This document shows positions 19,816 to 32,415 of a DNA stretch of 64,000 nucleotides, piece by piece; within the stretch, counting starts at the first letter, position 1; each line of letters opens with the position of its first letter. Both the position numbers and the translations under genes were made by a program. Source of the stretch: Polytrichum commune (Eukaryota > Streptophyta > Polytrichopsida > Polytrichales > Polytrichaceae); NCBI GenBank assembly GCA_950295325.1, contig OX485808.1:33689180-33753179 (forward strand), given 5' to 3'. The notes below the pieces were generated by a model that was given only the letters and a program-made list of their open reading frames with translations, had not been told where the DNA came from and ran no database searches.

Positions 19816-20919
19816 AAATAGAGGAAGAGTGTTGTGCACCTCTGCATGAGGAGTGCCTGCAACATCATGGGGACAAGGGGGACCTCGGAGGGACACCTGG
19901 GACTTGTGGCGCCATTGGTGAAAGGGCCCAAGTGATCTTAATGTGGATGAGGGCCATGGGCGTTGGAAACACCTCTTTGCCACAGAGACTAGGAGTCACG
20001 AGGTAAGGCCATGAGCTATGAGTAGCTTATGGCATCCAAATTCTAGAATGCTCAAGAACGCCTTAATTAAAGGTGTGAGCTAGGAGATATGGCAATTTGA
20101 GTGGGGCACTGCCTAGGGACAACGCCCTGGAACATCAGTGATCTGGGAGTGGCGCACGGGACTGCCGAGGTATAAACAACCATAACTCCTCAATACTTGC
20201 CCGAATGAGGCAAGTGAGGAATTCATCAGCATCTATGTGAAGCGTAGATGACGATGCAATGGTTGCTTGATAGCATCATAGATCATGCAAAGAAGTTATG
20301 GTGGTTTGAAGTTGTTGAGGGCTTCTAGGCCCAACAGCCAAAGGAAAATGCTTACTTGGCCCCAACTCCTAGGAGAGAGACAAAAGGCTTCTTGACGGTG
20401 GGGTAGGGGCCCTGCCCAAAGTCTTAGAGGCTTATATGGGTAAGGCGGCGTGGCTAGCTTGATCCACCTAAGGCCAAACGGCAAGGCCTCCACGGTTGTT
20501 GGCCCAACGTGGGGGCATAGTTGCCTAATATGATTCGTGTTGTTATAGTGTTGCTTCAGCAACGCGATGATCAACTAAAGATTGGACGCTCATGAATGGA
20601 AGTCCACATCTAACCATTGGCTACCTATTAAGTGGAGAATCCCGAATGCATGATAGGAGCAACTACAATGCCACACAAGGAAGCCACCATCCATATGCCC
20701 TGGATAAGGCCCAAGAGCCACCCCAAAGTTCGATGTCACTGCGGGCCACAATCTCGAAGAGGACGAGCACGACATTGAGCCAACTCGCAACCAAATCGTG
20801 ATGCGCCACCGTCCCCATCGACATGCAAAGATCGAATCCAACAAGATGAACCTTCTGCACCAAACCACCAACAGGTGCCACCTGACCGGGTCATGCTAGC
20901 ACATCCTGCACCAGCTCAA

Positions 20920-21130
20920 AGGTCTCCTTTTGATCACTACAGAGCAACCACTACCCCGGAACTAGGACCGAACCCATACAAGTTCGTGCACAAACAACTA
21001 GATTTTTCCAAGGCAACCTTCAAGGAAATCATCACTCTCGAGATGAACCCCTACACGAGATCGCCACAACTAGGCAACATGAGAGATCCAATGCCACCAA
21101 AACCCCGACACCGACGCCTGAACCGGCGCA
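20920..21130 (+). repeat. Duplicated LINE-like segment, copy 1
   Basis: Reads SPFDHYRATTTPELGPNPYK ... FVHKQL ... FKEIITLEMN. A diverged second copy follows about 730 bp downstream. Confidence 0.55.
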
Positions 21131-21647
21131 TGCTCGGTTGAACAAAATGACACTCGACAACCTACAACTGATCCCACCCCTGTACAACATGGCGTATCCC
21201 ACAAACGGCAAAAAACACCCAGGCTCAATGACCCTGCTCCGCCACTGCCTTGCCCCTCGGCCTCACTGCATCAACATCTGAGAAAATAAGGCCCAACCCC
21301 TTCCCCTACCTCTCTTTTCAGGGGCAGGCACAAGAATAAGCCCAAGGTGCGTTTTCACTTCGACTCATCACGACGTGGATGCATGTGAGTGTGATCCCTC
21401 TCGTTGCCCTAACGCGAAGCTTCACCTTCCCCGCCACCCTCCTGGACGTACGCCCGTCCAAATCCTGGACGGCAAAGGGTACCCTGCTCATGATCTCGCC
21501 ATCCAATCCAGGGATCGGATCCCCCATCATATTTGCGCCCTTAGGAAGTTGACTCGACTGGGAGTAGCCCTCACTCCACCCCGGCCCACACTAGAACGTT
21601 CATGATCCCATATCATGTCACTTTCAATAACCTTTTCCCTTCCAGAA

Positions 21648-21850
21648 GGTCACTCTTCAACCGGTACAAGGCGACCCCCCCCCCCCCGGGCCGGGACAAA
21701 CCCCCTACAGGTTCACTCAACAACTGTTGGGCCTCTTTGAGGCGGACTTTAAGGCCAAGGTTTTCCAGGAGATCAATGAACTCTTGAGAGAGATGAACCT
21801 TTCTAGGTGGCAGGAGTTGTCCTCAACCCAAATTGCCTCAAACTCGACTT
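21648..21850 (+). repeat. Duplicated LINE-like segment, copy 2
   Basis: Reads SLFNRYKATPPPPGRD, then (after a frame change) FKAKVFQEINELLREMNLS. The base sequence aligns by eye with copy 1 over about 170 bp, e.g. TACAAGGCGACC against TACAGAGCAACC and CAACAACTGTTGG against CAAACAACTAGAT. Confidence 0.55.
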
Positions 21851-22700
21851 CCCCACAAGCTACCTCGACCTCGACGTCGCCACAGGTCTTGTCAAACCTT
21901 GGTGCGTCACGTTTCAATTTCGACAAGGATTTCGACCCCCAAAGCCTCAACTTGTTAGATACGTACAACTGAGTTGGGTGCATGGCTCACAAATCCTTGT
22001 TTGGCAACGGCGTGCATGGGTACTCCCATCCTGGAATTTGGTGCACTCTCCGCGGCTCGCTATGTTGGCTTTGCCTCGGTTGGCCAGGGTCTCCTGCGCA
22101 GTGGCGAACTCCCAGGACCTTGAGTGCGTCGCAACGCTCCCCGAAGCCCTTCACCATACGCCACCGAGCACACCCCCACAAGCTGCACTATTCGGCTTCA
22201 ACTCCTCCCCACTGGGTATTGCATTGTGGCGACAACAAGTGTCCCCTTCCCCCGGTGCCTCGGTCCTACGGTTTCTTGCTCTTCCCACGGTTCAATGGTC
22301 AGCCTTCCCCCGGGGTTGGGGTGTCCGCCCGGCTCACTTTGTTTCAACTCTCGTGGTTGGTTTTTCGTTGGTTGTTCTTAGGAAAACCCTCCCTTCTTCC
22401 CTCTTTTTGATTTGGCTTTCTTGTTTGTTTTTTCTCTTTCTCTCTTGCGGTGCACCCTCTTGGGCAGACGCCTGTGTCCCCTTTGCGCTTTGTCTTGTCT
22501 TCCGGGGATGGAAACTCAAGTCTAGTGCCCCCCCTTTTGTGGGGAATGGTATTTTGTTACCTCTCATTTTAAACCTCGGTGAGGTTTTTACAATTCCCTA
22601 CCACTATACAAACCCGGTTCGATGTCCAACCAATGCAACTATTTTGCTCAATATCTCTCGTTATTTGTGTTCAACATATAGGTTTCTTGATTAGATTTGA

Positions 22701-23455
22701 TAGTTCTTATCATTATCAATTGATAAGAGATTCCAATGCACCAAAAATGTGTCGGGTTATTAAAAACCAAATTTTTAGCTTATCATATTAGGATGGGTGA
22801 GCCAAGTTAGCCTTGCATAGACCAATTTGAGATTTAGGACAACCCATGTGGATACCTTATTTTAGATCCTAAAATTTTCTCCAAATTTGAGAGGTGGATT
22901 GAGGAGATCCCAAAAATTTCCCCCAAACTTTTAAAATAAGTTCTAGTACACTACGAGCTCTTAAGTGAAAGGTTTTCTCAAAGTATCAAACCCTCAGTTT
23001 TGTCACTCTTTAAGGGACTTTACAGATAATTGTACTGTGTGCGATTGCAAGGTGTTGGTTTTAGGACAATGCTCTTTAAGAAATGGGGCCCATTTTGGTT
23101 TGAGGATAATGGATTCGATCTAGGTTCTGATTGAAGGCAGAACCAAATCCTTCGTCCCCATTCATAAGATAGCTAAGCAATCTCTGGATTATCTGTAGCC
23201 ACCCCTATCAGAATCCACCGTTGAAGGGATCTTGTAGATGATCTTTTGAACATTGAAACAAATAATTTGATGTCATCTTCAGGCAGTACTAAGTGAATGC
23301 AACACCTTGCATCAAAATCGGCATGTGTGTTTAAACGCAAATGTTGAATGTGACGACTAGTCTGAGCAGATCATATCGTGGATGTTGGGAAGAGTTTATT
23401 CAGACCAAGTTACATGGGTATCATGGATCCAAAGGCATGGCTTGGAGTGGATGAG
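22701..23455. other. No gene recognised
   Basis: AT-rich intergenic sequence without a recognisable ORF or repeat family. Confidence 0.4.
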
Positions 23456-23456
23456 A

Positions 23457-23656
23457 GGGAATTATTGCATACGAGCATACATCTCATTCGTTGAACAAAG
23501 AATGTCAAGAAACAGTATGTGACTTTGAGATAAACATTCTATTTTGATTTGAAGCAGTTTAGCAGGACACAATTGAGATGAAATAACCACAAACCTATAA
23601 AAATATGTTTTTAATTTGAATGGTTGAGAGGTACAGCCATGCACACCAATTCCCTT
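23457..23656. mobile_element. Family G TIR element, diverged copy
   Basis: Left end GGAATTATTGCATACGAGCA matches the other family G copies. The right end TGGTTGAGAGGTACAGCCAT...AATTCCC is a degenerate inverse. No ORF. Confidence 0.5.
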
Positions 23657-24139
23657 GCCCTGGAAATGTCCATTCAAGGTTGAATTAGTGTTTGTACAAA
23701 TTGATTGAAATGAATACTGTAGTTTTAGGAATTTTATAACCTACATAATGCAAGTGAATGACTAGTGAAAAGAGATGCAAGCCTCATCTGTGTCGGCAAA
23801 CCAATCAAACTTACACCAAAGGTGAACACAAACAATCTTATTTTCATTGAACTAAAGGCATAATTCAAGGAAGTAGACATAATATCAGTTGACAAAGTAC
23901 AAGCTGCCAACATAATCTGCATTATCGCAGTACCTATTAGCAGAAGGCTGTACTACATATTATCAAGAATAATTCCTAAGACAAGGAGGAGATTTGGTTC
24001 ATTTATCTTGGTCCTCCACCACAACCCCATCATCCTCATCAAAGCTTGCCAAATGTATGATAACAAACCACAGGAACAAAAATAAATGGATCTATTCAAT
24101 AAAGTGTGATGTTACCCAGACAGCATACACACCCACATT

Positions 24140-26816
24140 CTACAGATATTTGGCAAACCAGTCGAGCATGAGCTTGTGTGCTTCATTAGCTTCCTCCACT
24201 GCATGCTCATCATTCTCATCATATCTCACAGTCCAACCGTGCCTAACACCTGTGAAGATCTTGACAAAGCTCTTCAGCTGCAATTACAACAGCAACCCCC
24301 CTCACGTAAAACGTCAGTACTTCGTACTTGGTCAGATAGTACAGTTTACACCACTTCAAACCTTTATGAACCAAGATAAATAGAACTTAGAAAATTTGCC
24401 ACAACATGTCCATTACTTTGAACTCTATTAGTGGGGAGAAGTGAGATGCACCTGTTCTATTTATATCATGACAATTAGCCCTCAAAAGAATCAACCCAGA
24501 TTCAGATTCCTGAGTTCATAATATCCCCAACAAGCTGAATGAGAGGGATTCGCATACCTCTGTACGAGAAGCCAAGAGTTCTTCATACTTATCGACTCCA
24601 TCTGTTGGTGCAGCCAGTACTGCAATTGGCACTGACACTTCTGCAAGGCACTTGAAAGACACAAAGTTAAGATGATGTTGAGTAATACAAAGTCAAACGC
24701 ACATGTAAGCATGTGCACCCACACTACATCCCATTGCTTTCAGCAAATGCATACAGGGTTCTCCACCAAAGAAGATTACAATTTTGGACACAAGAAATTA
24801 GGAACAGAAAATTAGTTTCTCAGGAAGAAAATCAAAAAAACTGTGCAAATGGAACATGACTGTAACGTAGTCCCTGATGATACACCAAGCAGTGTTTCTA
24901 GGTATTTAAATTACCTTCATAGTCTGAGGCTTCGACAAAAGAGGGATGGAACTGGACAATAGCTCTCACGTCCTGCTCTTTACCCACAATAGCTGCTATT
25001 TTGGCTGCAATGTCACAAGAGAATTCCAGTCAAAAATACACATGGTGTGTGACTAAGCATGCCTGAAGTGCTCATGTCCAATCACCTCAAGTTCTCCTCA
25101 ATTCGAGTGCACTCACTATCCAAGGGAGTTGTAGAAATAGTTTTGGATGGAAGTAGCATTCACCTTTTGTATTTTGATGATGGTCAACAATCATGACATA
25201 GCATCATTGTAAATTTAACCTCCAGATATAAAGAAACCGTGGGAGAACTCTCATAACCAAGACTCCCATTTCAATTCAGAGAAATGTTTGTGGTACGTAG
25301 CTTCTGGCTACTCTTGAATTTTTGATCTGGTGTAGCTGCACTTAAAACGGTTCCAACTTCCTCCTCACCTACCACTGATTCTTAAATTTAAAAGGTTAAC
25401 AGCGTATAAACGGACTTGGGCCCTCTAGGGACTGTAGACAATTGAAGGCTCAGAATACTAAGGTGTTCACTGTAAGAGTGCATATGCTGCTTAGAACCAT
25501 GCAGACGTATAGACTGTCTGATGAACAAAACTGAGGTTCAGGATTTACCTCCCCAGCAGCAGCCTACAATCCCTATTGACCTTATGCCTCGATCCTTGAT
25601 AACTTCCACAAGCGCCTTAGTCGCTTCCACTTTTGATGCCTGACAAGCGACAAGAATAAGAAAGAGAATCAATGGCTCTCAATCAATCAGTGAGCATTGT
25701 TGATCACACCATCCATACTTAGTTGCAGTAGCTATTACGCTTAGAATTCTTGCGCAAAGCTAAAGGATGCCGACATGAAACTCTTCTTGAATCCAAACTT
25801 ATTATTCAATGGAGCAGATAAAAGGCCAACCAAAATGACACTAATTTTAAATGACTTGCTAATCTTAAGTATGGTAATTGAAATGACGGCAATTATTTCC
25901 AGTTCATTGGGAATAAGACTCCACTACATTGGAAACAATGCTAAATAAGATGCTACTCAGATACTACTCAGATGCATGTCAATCCGGATAGATCCATAAC
26001 AACCTCTTATATTCAAGACTTGATGTATCCAGGTTTCTGTGAGAGGGGGAAATGAAATACAAGGCATGGGTTAGAAGAATACTGGGAGATGGTTGGGAAG
26101 CCATTGAGGAAAAGCTGCCATCATATTTTCGCCTTCAGTTGGTTTGTAAGGATCGCCGTTAAATAAGTCAGGAACCACTGCTAAGTATCCAGCTGCTCCT
26201 ACTTTGTCAGCAAGCCTCCTGCAGGATAGTAACCACCAATGCTCAGTCAGGCCTCTGCTAATGCTTCATCAATATCAAATTCAACAGTGTATGTGTAGCT
26301 AAACACTGGGACAATAAGGCTGGTATAACATACCGAAACAGAGGGGTGTCATATCCTGTCCACAACCAGATCAACAAAGAAAAGAAATCAATCTTCGTTC
26401 ATGGACCAAATCGACTGAATAAGACCTCCACACCAAGTGATGAAGAATGTCCGTTAAATACTAATTGTTGTCATGCTGAGTTGATCCTTACAAGAGCATC
26501 TTATTTGTCTCCCGAACTTGACCTCAATCATCATAATGTACATCATTACTATGCCGCAAGAGTAGTTTAGAAGCGCATCATGACTGAAGAGTGCTTCACT
26601 TGCTGTGAGAAAGAAAGAGACAATGTGTGAACTTGAAACGTTGATCATGAAAAGATATAGTGATTATGTACCAAAGATATCAGAGACCAAGATGATAGCA
26701 GCCGCAGCAGAGGCTGAACCGCTAAGATACACACGCAGACCACCCAGCGTGTCCTCTCTTCCTTGTGAAGTGTCTGTGGCCGGAGGTGCAGGTGTACAAC
26801 ATGCTTCGGTAGCCAT
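24140..26816 (-). CDS. Dienelactone hydrolase family protein (234 aa)
   Basis: Seven exons on the minus strand: 26816-26672, 26355-26334, 26218-26083, 25639-25549, 25004-24915, 24640-24558 and 24277-24140. All have GT-AG ends and join in frame to 705 nt. The protein has the alpha/beta-hydrolase fold of the DLH family. The nucleophile lies in G-C-C-W-G (Cys129), the probable acid in LAAPTDG (Asp175), and His202 in GVRHGW. The N-terminus has LVSDIFG and PDLFNGDPY. Length and motif order match plant DLH-like proteins annotated as endo-1,3;1,4-glucanase-like. Those annotations are mostly by similarity; the substrate is unknown and a soluble cytosolic enzyme is likely. Exon 2 is only 22 nt. The ATG at 26816 is the first in frame with the conserved part. 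Flanking DNA is repetitive. Confidence 0.92.
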
Positions 26817-27599
26817 GATCACTTCCTCCTCGAAGTTTTATACAGAAAAATTGTGGTACTTCTCTTCTCGGGATGAAGTCAGTAGAATGTACCTGGATTG
26901 AAAGGGAAGCGATTAATGATGTCCACTAACGAAGGGGCTCGTGCGAACAAAAAACCAGAAAAGAGTGGAGTAATTCAGACAGATGCATGACCTGACTCAG
27001 ATGTGATGCTGCATTTGGTGTGATTATCGACGAAAACCGGAGCTATTTCTAGTCATCCGTCAACACCTTAACAAACATATAATAGACATAGATATACACG
27101 ACGGAGAACACGCTGGAGACAATTTAAAAGCTATTCGATCTAAATTTGTTGTATGACATTAAGTCGCAGGCTAACTGTCTGAACATAGATATACCGTCGG
27201 CATGCGGAAAACGTCATTTTTCATTTCTCTGCATAGAAGCAAAGTAATCATACAGGGCCTTTTCTTTAGCCATAATCCTCCATCGCAGACTACTCTTCTT
27301 CACTGACGACTAGGCTTCGAAAAGCCTCCGAGGACTACCAAGAAAACACATATTCCTCCATTTCTCTGCACATTGTGCCATAAAGAGACCGAAGCCTCAC
27401 TTCCTAATTAAGTAAAAGAGAAGAGACCTATCTCAGAAGGAAGGCAAAGAACATGCCGAATTAGGAAGCCTAGACGCTAACCTCGCTGCGTGACACACAC
27501 TTCCATAGCCAGCTGAGTTTAAAGTTTTGACTGGCTTCTGATGGTGGAGGTTCGCTTCTCTCAGGATCCACTTGAAAACGGGCGCACTAACAGAAAAAA
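26817..27599. other. Upstream region of the hydrolase gene
   Basis: Should hold the promoter or a 5' UTR intron of the minus-strand hydrolase gene. A TATA-like TATAAAAC lies only about 20-30 bp before the ATG (minus strand, near 26840), too close to be a convincing TATA box. No other gene seen. Confidence 0.35.
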
Positions 27600-27903
27600 G
27601 AAACCTCAACTTAACTAATCGCAAAACAAAAAGCACGACACGAACTACCCTCTTCTCACCTCACAACTTCCCGCAGAAACCAAAATATTGTCCTCAGCTC
27701 TTTACCAATCCTTCTCAACTCTACGAAGATCCACCAAATCCATACTCCCAATCACCCATTGCACTCTTGGCTCGTTCGCACACCCAAAAAAACCAAAATA
27801 TATAAAATAAGAATCCACTGCCTCCAAGACAGCAGTCAGGCTCCAAATCGAGGAAAATGCACGCACAATCCAAGAACAGAGTCAACTGAGAAGGCAGTGA
27901 CTT

Positions 27904-27984
27904 CTACGCGTTTGTGCAGTCGTACTTACTGTATATATTGTACATGGTATCGGAAGTGGCGGAGTTCGTGACGAGAAGCGCCAT
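27904..27984 (-). CDS. Micro-ORF, copy 1 (26 aa)
   Basis: Encodes a 26-residue peptide starting MALLVTNSATSDTMYN and ending CTNA, on the minus strand. A homologous ORF in the next tandem unit keeps most residues although several third codon positions differ. That is the pattern expected if the peptide is translated and selected. It contains no domain or signal peptide. A GTAAGT inside it (after ATATACA) could be a splice donor, so it might be a first coding exon or an upstream ORF. Function unknown. Confidence 0.35.
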   Translation of the reverse strand: MALLVTNSATSDTMYNIYSKYDCTNA

Positions 27985-28325
27985 GGCTGACCTTTCCTTA
28001 CCTTGATCGGTTCGTCATTTCAACTAATTGCATAACAAAAAACCACGACACGAACCAGCTTCATCTCACCTCACAAATTTCCGCAGAAACTTAAAGATCC
28101 GCAGGTCTTCACCGATGCGCGACAAAATCCTTCTCAAATCTACACAAATTCACCAAATCGACACTCCCAATCACACACTCCACTCACACTCCCGTACACC
28201 AAAAGACAACGGAAGTAAGAGAGATAGAAAAGTCCACTGCCTCCAAGACCACCGTCAAGCTCCAAATCGAAGAGAATGCACGCACAATCCAAGAGCACAG
28301 GCCAAATGAGAAGGCAATCAATTTC

Positions 28326-28397
28326 CTACGCATTCCTGTAGTCGTACTTATTGTACACGGTGTCAGAAGTAGCGGAGTTCGTGAGGAAGAGCGCCAT
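28326..28397 (-). CDS. Micro-ORF, copy 2 (23 aa)
   Basis: Encodes MALFLTNSATSDTVYN followed by KYDYRNA and a stop. Against copy 1 it has an in-frame 9-nt deletion, four conservative amino-acid changes near the start and middle, and silent changes in Ala, Ser and Asp codons. A third copy starting at 28780 carries an extra base after the second codon, so its frame is broken and ends after 11 codons. Confidence 0.35.
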   Translation of the reverse strand: MALFLTNSATSDTVYNKYDYRNA

Positions 28398-28796
28398 GGC
28401 TTCTCCTTACCTTACCTTGATCGGCTCGTCATTTCAAATAATTGGAATTGAACCAAAAAAAACAAATACAAAAAAACAAAACAAAACAAAAAAAAACAAA
28501 ATCTGACACGAACTAACTTCGTCTCGCTCAACTCTATGCAAATTCGCCGAATCCACACTCTTTACGCCAACAGAGAACTGAAAGCAAGAAAAAATAACAG
28601 TCCACTGCCCTCCAAGACAGCAGTCAAGCTCCTAAAGCGAAGAGAATGCACTCGCAATTCAAGAGCAGAGGCCAAAATGAGAAGGCATTCACTCCCTCCT
28701 ACGCGTTTGTGCAGTTGTACTGACTGTAGAAGATGTACACAGTGTCACAAGTAGCGGAGTTCGTGACGAGAAACCGCCATGGCTTAGCTTACCTTG

Positions 28797-29050
28797 ATCG
28801 GCTCGTGGAGAGAACGGCTTTGCGAGTGAGAGTCAGAGTGAAGGGCAGAGCCACATGGAGCGGCTGAATCTTACTTATACAGACAACGAATACAGAGAAG
28901 AATGGATTCAAGGTTCTGCCATCGCCACGAACTGTCGTCATCGGCCGCAACCACAGCCTTCTTTTTCCTTTCTACCTGCCGATCGACTTCGTTGTCTTTA
29001 CCCTTTCTCTTTACTTACCCTTATCACAGGTTACACTGCGAGCTTTATAC
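28797..29050 (-). promoter_or_regulatory. Possible minus-strand promoter and 5' exon
   Basis: A TATA box (TATAAAG on the minus strand, near 29049-29043) is followed by ~220 bp of GC-richer sequence ending in GAGCCGATCAAG|GTAAG at about 28797, a good exon end with a splice donor. This may be the 5' end of a transcript that reads into the triplicated block, possibly the hydrolase gene 2 kb downstream. The link is inference. Confidence 0.3.
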
Positions 29051-32000
29051 AGGCAGACACCTCGGATCATTCTGGAAAGTACTAGTCGAATGTAGGATGT
29101 CTTCACTAAATATGTTATTTAGTGTCACCAATTCTACTGTTCTCCCTCTCTAGCATGACATGTTTGGGAAACACAAAAAAAGGTTGTATTATCGAGGTGT
29201 TGTCTTCTCATTACTATGACAAATGGCGTAAAGTTGTCGTATTGTTGAGGAAATACGAAAACCTAAGTAATATGAGCTTAAAAATATATACAACGAGTTC
29301 AAGCAATAGAGATGGTATGGAATAATAACTAATAACTCCAAACAAATACAAATATTCTCAAGACCTTTTGAAATAGGAAGTCCAAAGATCTCTGGTGTTG
29401 CCTACCCAAGCTAGCAATTGCCATCTTATCTAAATTCCCTACTAACTTTTGAAAACTAATCATTTCATTACCACCAAAATATAAAGAGTTCTCTATTAAG
29501 AAACGGGACAACAATGATGCATGGCGTTTAGCAACATACTAGGCAGGAGGCCACTCTAACCCTAACCATGCTCATAATGCACTAGTAACCCTAATTATCA
29601 TTATGTTCCCAATTATAAGTGAAGTTCCCATGTAGTTCCCAAGTGAAAATGGATGTATTTTCGATGTACGTAACATAGATGAAAGGAATTTTAGCATTAA
29701 CTACCTCTTTAATATGACAAAACAAAGATTCTAAATGTCACATTAGCAAGTGTCGTAGTTGTATAGAAGAGAGAGTTTTGAACTGAAAAGTTTGGTCTCA
29801 AAAAAATGTGTCGTAATATCAAGGGTGTCGTATTAACGAGGTTAGACTATATTTGCAAACTGCCCGTGTAGTGTCGCCAACACTAAATGTAAACCTAACA
29901 TTATTTGTCATTCCTTGTAAAAGTATTTGGGCATTATAGATTTACAATGTTAAAACTATTGCCACTCTTTAAGTGGAGTTCATCCAGATTTCAATCACCC
30001 ATGATAATATATCATTGCAAAAATGTTAGGATGCAAAATATACCCAACATTGTTTCCATAGTTGGCTTTTGGATGAACTTATAGTATTGGGATGACAATA
30101 CTTGTAATATATAAGAAGTCTCTCTAGAAAAACTACCACGGTGACATAACATATACCATATGAGACTAGATACAATATTTAGTGTGTTGAAGAGTGCTTC
30201 CAGATACGGCTTTTGGAATTTTATTATTCTTTGAACTTTGCCATATGATAGCCTTACATTGTTGAAGACCCATCTAAATTCCACTTGAAAAAATTTAGTT
30301 CACCATCCCTAACGATGAACTAGGAAGCACCTTATGATATTCATTCAAGTGCCCCTATTGAATCCCTAAACTGCTTTGGAGTTCATAACATTGTTCATCC
30401 ATGTACAATAAAAGACTCGAAGTTGCCGAATGAATGATTGATCACAATTGTACGAATGATAGGCCGTCGGGCCTAGTCACTCTTAATATTGAACCTAATA
30501 TGTAATGGTAGGTGACTTTATTATAAGCGGTCATATTTTTTTCATGTCAATCAGCATGCAGAATGGTCCCATTGTCAGCAAAGAGCCATGACACTCTTTG
30601 AACAACACTTCTACTCTACACTTAGTATTATAATCCATGAATATATTATACATAGTATATGTGTATGTGTCTTAATATCAATAACATAACCATGTAAAAA
30701 TTGAAGTTAAGTAGGAGGTGTTATGAAGATGGAGCTTTCTAGAGTTTGAATAGGTTTGACCAAGATAGTAAATGACCTTCTATAATGTTGTCAAAATAAA
30801 GTGGCATCTTTGTTTAGGCCTCTAAATATACAGCGACTAGTGTAGAGGGGGATGTGGTGGGATATGGTGGTGATCATTACATGTGCCTATATGAACTCTA
30901 AAGTAGTATTGGACGCAAATGATAGCATAATGTGTTGGTGACAATGAAGATGTTTTTAGGATGGGTGACCTTTTATGGCACTTGATTTCGGATGCACTCT
31001 ACCAATAAGGTTCATCCAATCATAGTTGGGGAATCCATGTAGAGTGACTTTTTAATCAATCATATGAGAGCTTACGTGCTTGCCATTGGGGGAGTGCGTG
31101 TGAGCAGACATGTTCGTGCATATTCAAGATGTTCATCTTTGAAAGGAGACAATATACTTCAAACTCCCTCGTGTTGTTGTGACGTGCATTTTGGGACTAC
31201 ACATAGCATTTGCCCAACTCAAAGATAAAGGATCAACAAAAGTATGCAGTTCAAGCCAATGGCAATATTAGAGTCATCTCTTTCCATTCATGCAAATTCT
31301 ACATTACTTCCTACATTATGTCTTCCTTGGGCCTTCCTTGGGCCTTGCTCTCAATTACATTTTGTTCATTAAAACTCTAATAAGTTTAAAGATTGCAGCT
31401 ATAAGTTTGAAGAAAAATGTAGATGCATGTAAGAAGTGATGCAATATCCAAACATGCAAACTTTCTTGTCCAATGATGTCACTCTTGGCTATTCAAAGTT
31501 AAAAACACACTAGTTACCATAGCTCTCTAGTAGCTTGGGCAGATAATAATTAACTTTAAAAGGTGCCTAAATTTATGGGAAATTAATACCGTTGAGTGTC
31601 CAAAAAAGAAATAACATTCAAAGAGTGCCTAAAATCACAATAATCTCTCACAAACACCATAGCAACATAGTCTCTCACAAAGACCACTCTGTATAACTCT
31701 CACAAAAGCAAAATATGTTGCCAAGCAGAACCCTAACATACAAGTAAAAGACAAACTTTAAGGTAAGGAATGTTGGTTAAGAAAAGCGTTTAGGTTAATC
31801 GTAGCCCCCATATGAAATTAGGAAAACCATCAATGAGTTATAGAAATGACTTGGATGAATGTCTAACTTATTCTAGATTACTTTTTAAATCTGCCTAGTT
31901 TTAGAATATTAATTTTTGGGATGCCTAACTTACTTTTGCACTTTATTAATTATTAAGGAGAAAGGTGCCCAAGCTACTAGAGAGCTACAATATGTATCCC

Positions 32001-32412
32001 TTGTATTTAGCATATTGGGCAACACCCCAGTCAACCATGCTCCAAATTTGACATTCAAGTTCAATGTGAGAATCATCCATTATCTGCTCATCTTTGACTA
32101 CCCCTAGAGGAGGCTTAATATGAGCTCCACTTAAAATCTTGTTGACCATATTCTAGACCGATCCTACAGTAGTTAATGCCACCGTTGCCACATAGCATTA
32201 CTTAGTGTGAGTGAGTGATCTTTGTGGGTCCGGATATATTTTATAAATTGGGCCCAAGTGCTTACCCAAACATTCTCATGCCTACAAGATTCAACGTTGA
32301 ATCTTGCAATAATGTCAATGGAGTAGGGTACGGTAGGGTTGAGCTTTTGTGTTGACATGTGCACTTGCCAACTAATAACGAAAATAGAAGTGCCCACATC
32401 CACTGAATAATG
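29051..32412. other. Long AT-rich stretch without genes
   Basis: No convincing ORF. Phrases such as TTGTATTATCGAGGTGTTG (29184) and GTCGTATTAACGAGG (29829) suggest a decayed DNA element between about 29180 and 29850, without clear ends. Confidence 0.4.
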
Positions 32413-32415
32413 TTA

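Larger units (their letters stand above)
19816..22700 (+). other. Degenerate continuation of the LINE-like relic, GC-richer
   Basis: Clearly more GC-rich than its surroundings. Broken frames carry low-complexity Pro/Thr/Ser coding-like sequence but no identifiable endonuclease or RT motif. ORFs here, including 21807-22694, look like accidental frames of a decayed element. A T/C-rich run at 22380-22450 and a poly-C at 21676-21690 are present. Confidence 0.45.
27600..28815 (-). repeat. Triplicated tandem block, ~380-415 bp units
   Basis: Three diverged direct copies, recognised by the order GATCAAGGTAAG, GCCATGGC, ACGAACTCCGC, CGCGTAG/GCGTAG, GAGCTTGACTG and TCTTGGAGGCAGTGGA on the minus strand. 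Their ATGGC anchors are at 27984, 28397 and 28780. An A-rich tract (28454-28500) separates units 2 and 3. Each unit carries the micro-ORF described separately. Confidence 0.8.

Noticed and set aside
21807..22694. 295-codon plus-strand ORF
   Set aside because: No family, low complexity, overlaps broken LINE-like frames; looks accidental in GC-rich DNA.
26835..26845. TATA box for the hydrolase gene
   Set aside because: Only 20-30 bp before the ATG, leaving almost no 5' UTR; more likely chance in AT-rich DNA.
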